From positions 5,190-27,128 of the forward strand of contig CYKH01001882.1 of assembly GCA_001460835.1 (NCBI GenBank): a DNA stretch of 21,939 bases, given 5' to 3'. Each line of letters starts with the position of its first letter. The first letter of the stretch is position 1. Below, piece after piece: positions 17,045 through 21,939 of the stretch. The notes under the pieces are model-generated. The model had not been told where the DNA came from. It did no database searches and saw only the letters and a list, made by a program, of their open reading frames with translations. The position numbers and the translations under genes are program-made. Source of the DNA: Bodo saltans (Eukaryota; Euglenozoa; Kinetoplastea; Eubodonida; Bodonidae).

Positions 17045-19472
17045 TAAGAAGCAACAACGAACAGAGAAGGCCAGCAGCGGCAACAATAACGTGCAGCAGA
17101 AGACCTCCCTGCGGCATCTTCTTAGCGCGGCAGGCATCCCCAGAACGATTAGTGAGAAGGAGTTAGACCTCAGCAGCGCCTCACGCTGCAACGAACTTCT
17201 TGACGTTCTGAACATTGTATGGAAGAAATGGCTTGTGCGTCCGTCGTCGTCCTCCTCAGGCACCAGCAATTCCTCCCAACAACCGTTGCGCTTTTTATCC
17301 CTCCGTAGGTCTGCGCTGTCAACCGCGGAGCACTTGGTTGCGCTGCTGAAAAAATCCAACCTACACGAAGACCTTGTCGGCCTTGACATGAGCGGCAATA
17401 AACTTGACTCCCTCCGTTTCCTGTTTCAACTTCGTGCCGACTTTAAAGAACGCCTGTTGTTCCTATGGTTGCAGGAAAATCCTATCACACGCAAGCCTGA
17501 GTACAGAGAGCAAGTTCGCGCAACGCTCCCTCGGCTCGTATGCCTTGACGGCGAGTCCATCCGCCGCGCACCACTTCAATTACCCCACCCACGTGCCCCA
17601 TCCCTCGCCAGAAATATCGATCCACAAGAATACGCCGAAGTCCTTGCTGTGGTGGATCGTTTCTTGTACGCGTGGGAGTCCCAACAAGTCCCCCTACCAC
17701 CCATCGCCTTCAAGCCTAGCGATCGCAAGTTGCCGTTCCACCCCGCGTTGACAGAAGAGGCGCGCCAACTGAGGAAACGCCTTCGCAATGGAGTTTCTGA
17801 GCTGGAGCAGAGCACAAATGAGGAGGATGCATTGTTCACGCGAGCTTCATCCTTTGCGATAAACGCAAAACCCAAGAAAAAGAAGAGCGCCAACGTTGAC
17901 AGCAATGAAGATGACAGCGACGATGATGATGGTCATGACGGGGATCTCGAGGAGGACCTTGACGAGAATGTTTTTGCGAAACGATACATGCATCCAGAGT
18001 GCACCTTCAGCCTCTCCACCGCGCCTGGATGTGGTTGGTTCGATGCCGATAGCACATCATGCGTGACAGAATTAGACACGCATCTTGTCGAAGTCGCTCG
18101 CACGCGTGGCGTGAACGACGCCAACAACAGCAACAACGGCACCACCTCAAGCAGCAGCAGTAAAAAGAAGCTCCTCGTGCTTTCGAAACAAGATATGAAT
18201 GAACTTCGTGTGATGGATGTGAGCATCCGGAATCACCACCGCAATCTTATCCTTGGAAAGCCGGCTCTGTACCTCATGGTGAAAGGGCCTGTCAATTGTT
18301 TTACCGCATACCGCAGCACCCTCTACCCTGAGAGAATGATTGTGGATCACCACCTCGATGCGTGCGTTCCGCAGGTGACGTTGGTGGGGGATGAAGACAT
18401 GTCAGGGCTTGCTGCGAAAGAAAAGGAGGCGATGGGCGACCGGGAGCCAGTGAAGGGCCCCGCACCCTCGAAGAAGAAAATTGCTCGCGATCCGTATGCC
18501 GCCCGTGAACTTCCCGCTGCACTTCGAGCCCGCGCAGCAAAAGCCGCAGCGGAAGGCCCCGCTCCTGCCCCAGCCCTACAGATCAGCCAGTTGTTCCTCG
18601 GTAGCGCGACGCTGAGCTCCTCGACGCCTGCTCGCAAGCCGCTTGCGTTTCTCGTGACCATCCACGGGAAAATGTCATGGAGAAGCCCCACGATGAGCGC
18701 GGATCACAGCATCACATTGTGCTATGACCGAACGATTGGCCTCGTGCATCGCCCAGTGCCCACCAAAGGCTCACTTCCCTCAAAATCGCTTCATAAAGTG
18801 CCACGTTTTGTTGTGGCATCGGATATGATCTTCCTTCGCCCTGCTGCTGACGTTGCCTCTTCCCGTAGTAACAATAATGATGTATTGTTTGAAGCACGTG
18901 CAGAGGATCGGTTGGATGGTGTTGCTGTTGAATTCGGCCTTGACGGCACCAGCGACAATAAAGCATTTGCCCGCAGCGTTGCAGAGCGCGCCACAAGTGA
19001 CGCCGCGTTGCATCACGTGCTGACTGCTCTGCTCGATGTAAAAACGAAGCAAACCAATAAAGACGATGACAATGGCGAAGGTCAAATTGGATTGTCGAAC
19101 GAAGAGCTAGTAATCCAACAGAAAAAGTCAGAGTTCTGCGGTGAGCTGCAGCAGAAAGAGTTAAAGAGGTCTGAGTCCTCTCGACAGCTAGACGGGACAA
19201 ATGACCCTGTGTTGATGCAAACCCGTGCTGCGTCTACCACCAGCAATTTCCTGCCCATCCGCACGGCCTTTACTGTGCGCCCATCGTTCTCTGCGTTTGA
19301 CATTATCGAATTTGCAGACGCCACCGCCACCGACGAGGCGTCGCGCAAGAATAATGAATCAGGCGATGATGATCTCCTCAGTGCCGACAAAGAGATCAAA
19401 ATTGAACTTGCCCAAGTTGATGCAGCTCTTGCGGAAGCAAATGCATTTCACACAACGTCGTTCAAGTGGTGA
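16968..19472 (+). CDS. C-terminal frame of the Mex67-like gene (LRR and NTF2-like domains)
   Basis: Open from within repeat copy 2 to TGA 19470-19472. There is no in-frame ATG until 17388, which falls inside the LRR block, so this part cannot be an independent gene with an intact LRR domain. It holds a second acidic run (about 17900-17967). Confidence 0.65.
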   Translation: MWSLKRRRNSIQELLQATIDLATAESKKQQRTEKASSGNNNVQQKTSLRHLLSAAGIPRTISEKELDLSSASRCNELLDVLNIVWKKWLVRPSSSSSGTSNSSQQPLRFLSLRRSALSTAEHLVALLKKSNLHEDLVGLDMSGNKLDSLRFLFQLRADFKERLLFLWLQENPITRKPEYREQVRATLPRLVCLDGESIRRAPLQLPHPRAPSLARNIDPQEYAEVLAVVDRFLYAWESQQVPLPPIAFKPSDRKLPFHPALTEEARQLRKRLRNGVSELEQSTNEEDALFTRASSFAINAKPKKKKSANVDSNEDDSDDDDGHDGDLEEDLDENVFAKRYMHPECTFSLSTAPGCGWFDADSTSCVTELDTHLVEVARTRGVNDANNSNNGTTSSSSSKKKLLVLSKQDMNELRVMDVSIRNHHRNLILGKPALYLMVKGPVNCFTAYRSTLYPERMIVDHHLDACVPQVTLVGDEDMSGLAAKEKEAMGDREPVKGPAPSKKKIARDPYAARELPAALRARAAKAAAEGPAPAPALQISQLFLGSATLSSSTPARKPLAFLVTIHGKMSWRSPTMSADHSITLCYDRTIGLVHRPVPTKGSLPSKSLHKVPRFVVASDMIFLRPAADVASSRSNNNDVLFEARAEDRLDGVAVEFGLDGTSDNKAFARSVAERATSDAALHHVLTALLDVKTKQTNKDDDNGEGQIGLSNEELVIQQKKSEFCGELQQKELKRSESSRQLDGTNDPVLMQTRAASTTSNFLPIRTAFTVRPSFSAFDIIEFADATATDEASRKNNESGDDDLLSADKEIKIELAQVDAALAEANAFHTTSFKW

Positions 19473-19738
19473 CCAACGACAACAATTTTTAAAAAGAGAG
19501 TACAAGCGAAACAACAGTAGCTGCTGAGTAACAAACAAAAAAAGAAGAACACGTAATATGCGCACAGCGCAAACAAATTCGGTTAACAAGGCCTTGATGT
19601 CTTTTTATTGCAGGGGCAAGTCAAAAAAAAACAGCTGAACAAACTGCATTGCGATGTTCGTGTTTTCGTCCGTCACTTCTTTTTTCTTTTGTCTTTTCTG
19701 TGTGTTGAAAAGAACTCCACACTGAACGCGTACAGCAA
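19473..19738. other. Intergenic region with strong acceptor tract
   Basis: A-rich 3' flank (19526-19546, 19620-19632), then a T/C-rich tract at 19676-19706 followed by AG at 19711-19712 and 19734-19735, immediately before the ATG at 19739. No gene seen. Confidence 0.6.
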
Positions 19739-20254
19739 ATGTTGAGAATCCGATCTTCTGCTGCTGCATCGTGCGGACCTGCTATGCCTTGCACACCTCT
19801 CTCGACGTTGTCGTATTCAAGGGTTTGGTTCAGCTCCATGTTCCGCCGAGCAGCCACACGAGTTTTGCGACAACAGCAACGTGCATCGACGACAACGTCC
19901 TCTCCCGCAGGATCATCGCGCTTCACAGCTCAAAAAGCGTCAAAGTCTCAAGATCCTCTTATGGGATCATCGTCATCGTCTTCTGCAGCCGGATCCTCGA
20001 CGTTAGCGTCGCGTTGGAAAACGCTGCCAAGCTTCTCTGAGTTCCATGCAAAGGTTATCACAAAAGTTCAAGGCACCAGCAACAGCGGCGGCAGTGGCGG
20101 CTCGACGACTGGGCGAGCATCAGGGTGGTGGTGGCGGCGGCCAATTGCGTTTCTCCTAAACAACGTCGGCGGAATCATCGCGTATGAGATGCTCCTTGAA
20201 TCACTTGTCTCAGGTGCGTTTGTTGGCCTTCTCCTGAATAAGTTGATGTGGTAG
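19739..20254 (+). CDS. Probable mitochondrial membrane protein, N-terminal part
   Basis: 171 residues ending in TAG at 20252-20254. The N-terminus up to about residue 70 is rich in Ser, Arg and Ala with almost no acidic residues, as in a mitochondrial presequence; Met34 (19838, MFRRAATRVLRQQQRAS) is an equally good start. After a Ser/Gly-rich linker comes WWWRRP and a hydrophobic segment (about 136-168, LLNNVGGIIAYEMLLESLVSG) that should span the membrane. It ends abruptly after the helix at LMW. The next frame lies 33 bases downstream in the same phase with no acceptor tract between, so this is probably the first half of a single gene. The fold is faintly like DUF1279/FAM210 membrane proteins, but I would not name it. 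Confidence 0.65.
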   Translation: MLRIRSSAAASCGPAMPCTPLSTLSYSRVWFSSMFRRAATRVLRQQQRASTTTSSPAGSSRFTAQKASKSQDPLMGSSSSSSAAGSSTLASRWKTLPSFSEFHAKVITKVQGTSNSGGSGGSTTGRASGWWWRRPIAFLLNNVGGIIAYEMLLESLVSGAFVGLLLNKLMW

Positions 20255-20287
20255 CTTCTTGAAGCACGTCGCTAGCTTAGATCACGG

Positions 20288-20782
20288 ATGGGCAAGGGAT
20301 CAAACAATGATTGGGAGGGTGGTGTGTACACCGAGGGCATTAAACTGCCAGAGGCGTTGCGGCCTTTGGTGCTGAAGCTCGGGGGCAGTGGCGCGAACGC
20401 AACAGAGGGAAACAATACCAATAGTGGTGCTGCCGTTGCTGAGGAAGGGCTTGTTATGGACGCTTTTTTATGCACCGCACTGCACACGTCGCACAACATT
20501 TCGATGGGATTCATGCCGGTGACGCTCGTCTTCTTGTTTGCGACGTACCCCATGGCACGCCGTGTATGGCCTGCAGTGCGAGGCGCTGTTCAGAGAATTC
20601 CCATCATCGGCTTCGTGTTCAGGCCGATGGGCATGCCGGCTGAAGTGCTCGGCGCTGTGAATCGTACGGTTGGCTCGGAACTTGGGAGCACTGCGATGGG
20701 CGGTGGTGGTGCAGCAACCGCAGGGGCGAGACGAGTCGCTGCGTCACAGAACAGCGGCAAGTCAACGTCTTGGCGGAAGTAA
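20288..20782 (+). CDS. Small membrane protein, probably the C-terminal part of the preceding gene
   Basis: 164 residues from the ATG at 20288 to TAA. Acidic/neutral leader, then a hydrophobic segment at about 72-89 (ISMGFMPVTLVFLFATYP) followed by basic residues (MARRVW), a second weak hydrophobic patch (RIPIIGFVF, 103-111) and a Gly/Ala/Ser-rich tail. No presequence of its own, no pyrimidine tract in the 33 bases upstream, and same reading phase as the frame ending at 20254. Read alone it is an unrecognised membrane protein; read together the two halves give a ~347-codon protein with two membrane segments. Confidence 0.6.
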   Translation: MGKGSNNDWEGGVYTEGIKLPEALRPLVLKLGGSGANATEGNNTNSGAAVAEEGLVMDAFLCTALHTSHNISMGFMPVTLVFLFATYPMARRVWPAVRGAVQRIPIIGFVFRPMGMPAEVLGAVNRTVGSELGSTAMGGGGAATAGARRVAASQNSGKSTSWRK

Positions 20783-20871
20783 TTGTGGGTGAAGAATATC
20801 CACAAGCGGTCGTACTAAACTGCCTGAATTCTCGCTGTTCTTCACAACAACAACAACAAATCGATGCGCTA

Positions 20872-20964
20872 CTCATTTTTTTCTTTTAGCGCAAAAAGTT
20901 GCCTCTGTTTGTTCCTCTACTTCACTTCTCGTTTCTTATTCAAATCAACATCTTACTCACACAG
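20872..20964 (+). promoter_or_regulatory. Polypyrimidine tracts and probable spliced-leader acceptors
   Basis: CATTTTTTTCTTTTAG ends in AG at 20888-20889, and a second CT-rich tract (20901-20940) leads to AG at 20963-20964. Either may serve the gene starting at 20995. The rest of 20783-20994 holds a CAA microsatellite (about 20845-20860) and nothing else recognisable. Confidence 0.55.
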
Positions 20965-20994
20965 GCACACCTTATATCTCATTTGTTTTTTACT

Positions 20995-21939
20995 ATGATG
21001 CATCGCCCTGTGCTACGAACGGGAAAATTATCATCCAGTCATTACTACGGTGTCTACCACGGACATGATGTGGAGCATCTTCACACAGTGTTTGATCAGC
21101 TCGTCCTCTCCAAGCGTTCCGCAGGCGGTGCCAAGAAGGATGTGAGAGTGATTTGGCTCGCCGGAGACTCAAGCCTCGACAATAAATATTGGCTTGATGG
21201 CCCAGCGTCGCGGGTTCCTGCGTGCAACGGGATGGAACATGTACTGAAACCGCCAATATCTGTGGCAGACATCGCGACGCACCTCAACACATTAATCGCA
21301 TCAGAGCCGCCTTCCATTCACCACGGCAGTAGTAGCTCATCTGCACCACCACCAGAATATGTTTGCATCAACTGCTCAGTAGAAGAGTCGACCATCGGAA
21401 TGCGCAAGAGGGGCCAATCGCTGCTTCCGCAAGATGAGTTCTTAAAGGCTCATGTTGCCCCTGGCGACGTGGTGGTGGTATCACTTGGCGGCAACGACAT
21501 TGCACTTAAGCCCACGGCCTCCACCATTTGCAGCATGGGATGGCTCACTGCATGCAGCCGTCAAGCTAATGTGGTGAAGGGGACGGCGTGGGGCCTCGGT
21601 GCACTGCAGTCGCTGGTGGTGGGCGATCTCTCGCTGTACCTGAAGAACATCCTTTCACCGCTTCAAGAACGTGTCGACGGCGGAGTTGTGCAGGTCTCTC
21701 CTGTTGTAACTGCCAATAATCCTCAGTCGTCTCACACGCTACCAGAGGAGACAACAACTTCAGCAACAGCGACTCGTGATTTGCCAAAGAAGAAGACCAT
21801 TGTGCTGCCGTGCGTGATCTACTATCCTGATGAGAACGCAGCAGCACCCTCATGGGCGAACACAACCCTTGGCGCCATTGGCTACAACAAAACACCAGAA
21901 AAGGTGCAAGGCATCATCGACCGCATCACCGCCGTTGCC
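20995..21939 (+). CDS. SGNH/GDSL-type hydrolase, 3' end outside window
   Basis: The ATG at 20995 (a second ATG at 20998) opens a frame still open at the window end: 315 codons visible. VIWLAGDSSLDNKYWL carries the GDS nucleophile block (Ser59), and VVVSLGGNDIAL the block III Gly-Asn-Asp (Asn167). The late segment CVIYYPDENAAAPSWA and LGAIGYNKTPEKVQ resembles eukaryotic SGNH proteins of unknown substrate. The C-terminal DxxH block, if present, is beyond the end. A Ser/Pro-rich insert (about 21310-21355) and a Thr/Ser-rich one (about 21715-21780) interrupt the core. No signal peptide is seen, so it is probably cytosolic. Esterase or lipase activity is inferred from the fold; the substrate is unknown. 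Confidence 0.75.
   Translation, partial: MMHRPVLRTGKLSSSHYYGVYHGHDVEHLHTVFDQLVLSKRSAGGAKKDVRVIWLAGDSSLDNKYWLDGPASRVPACNGMEHVLKPPISVADIATHLNTLIASEPPSIHHGSSSSSAPPPEYVCINCSVEESTIGMRKRGQSLLPQDEFLKAHVAPGDVVVVSLGGNDIALKPTASTICSMGWLTACSRQANVVKGTAWGLGALQSLVVGDLSLYLKNILSPLQERVDGGVVQVSPVVTANNPQSSHTLPEETTTSATATRDLPKKKTIVLPCVIYYPDENAAAPSWANTTLGAIGYNKTPEKVQGIIDRITAVA

Larger units (their letters stand above)
15902..19472 (+). pseudogene. Mex67/NXF1-like mRNA export factor gene, frame broken by an exact 145 bp tandem duplication
   Basis: Removing one repeat copy yields one frame of 1142 codons including the stop (1141 residues). The leucine-rich-repeat block (about 17284-17570: LRFLSLRR, LVGLDMSGNKL, LLFLWLQENPI, LPRLVCLDGESI) matches the LRR domain of NXF1/Mex67, including the LDG close. 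An NTF2-like domain follows, spread by inserts: EYAEVLAVVDRFL (about 17630), HPECTFSLS (about 17992), IRNHHRNL (about 18221), LVTIHGKM (about 18650) and FVVASDMIFLR (about 18805), parallel to NXF1. In the family this factor binds mRNA, pairs with an Mtr2/p15 partner and carries mRNA through nuclear pores. The ~300 residues before the duplication and two acidic runs are unusual; the protein is much larger than yeast or human relatives. No C-terminal UBA-like domain is obvious. Since an mRNA exporter should be essential, a truly broken single copy would be surprising. Confidence 0.78.

Noticed and set aside
1-21939. Genome-wide reassignment of TAG to an amino acid
   Set aside because: The long intact frames contain no TAG, so a general sense meaning is unlikely; only context-dependent readthrough or sequence errors remain.

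Overview
The window looks like a piece of a kinetoplastid (bodonid-like) nuclear genome. All eleven gene loci lie on the + strand with no convincing introns, are separated mostly by 150-570 bases, and nearly all are preceded by a T-rich or pyrimidine-rich tract followed by an AG close to the first ATG. That is the layout expected of polycistronic transcription with spliced-leader trans-splicing. The products (Mex67/NXF-type mRNA exporter, ubiquitin-specific protease, mitochondrial proteins) are eukaryotic. The species is an inference: no rRNA, tRNA or spliced-leader gene is present to settle it.

Layout: (1) 3-380, C-terminal end of an unrecognised acidic protein written in very GC-rich codons. 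(2) 907-2542, a badly broken acid-sphingomyelinase-like phosphodiesterase with a signal peptide, a ~420 bp internal repeat and many frame changes. (3) 3084-4520, a seven-helix receptor-like protein resembling cAMP-receptor-like GPCRs. (4) 4940-5641, a RecB/MGME1-type PD-(D/E)XK nuclease. (5) 6040-7797, a USP12/46-type deubiquitinase with one in-frame TAG. (6) 7946-8578, a DUF4833-type protein. (7) 8781-9428, a probable mitochondrial single-pass membrane protein. (8) 9659-15329, a giant low-complexity/coiled-coil protein whose frame is broken by a 325 bp tandem duplication. (9) 15902-19472, a Mex67/NXF1-like mRNA export factor whose frame is broken by an exact 145 bp tandem duplication. (10) 19739-20254 and 20288-20782, two small membrane-protein frames lying in the same phase, separated only by two TAG codons and probably one gene. 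(11) 20995 to the window end, a partial SGNH/GDSL-type hydrolase.

The genes do not form an obvious pathway, as is usual for kinetoplastid polycistrons. The striking theme is structural. Local direct tandem duplications (about 510, 325, 145, 102 and 30 bp) occur inside four of the loci, and three of them destroy the reading frame. In two cases removing one copy restores a single long frame exactly (1781 and 1141 codons). Either these are assembly or haplotype-merging artefacts, or this genome carries recent duplication-inactivated alleles. Raw reads would decide. A second theme is in-frame TAG codons followed by CTT at 6763, 20252 and 20273, each inside what otherwise looks like a continuous gene.
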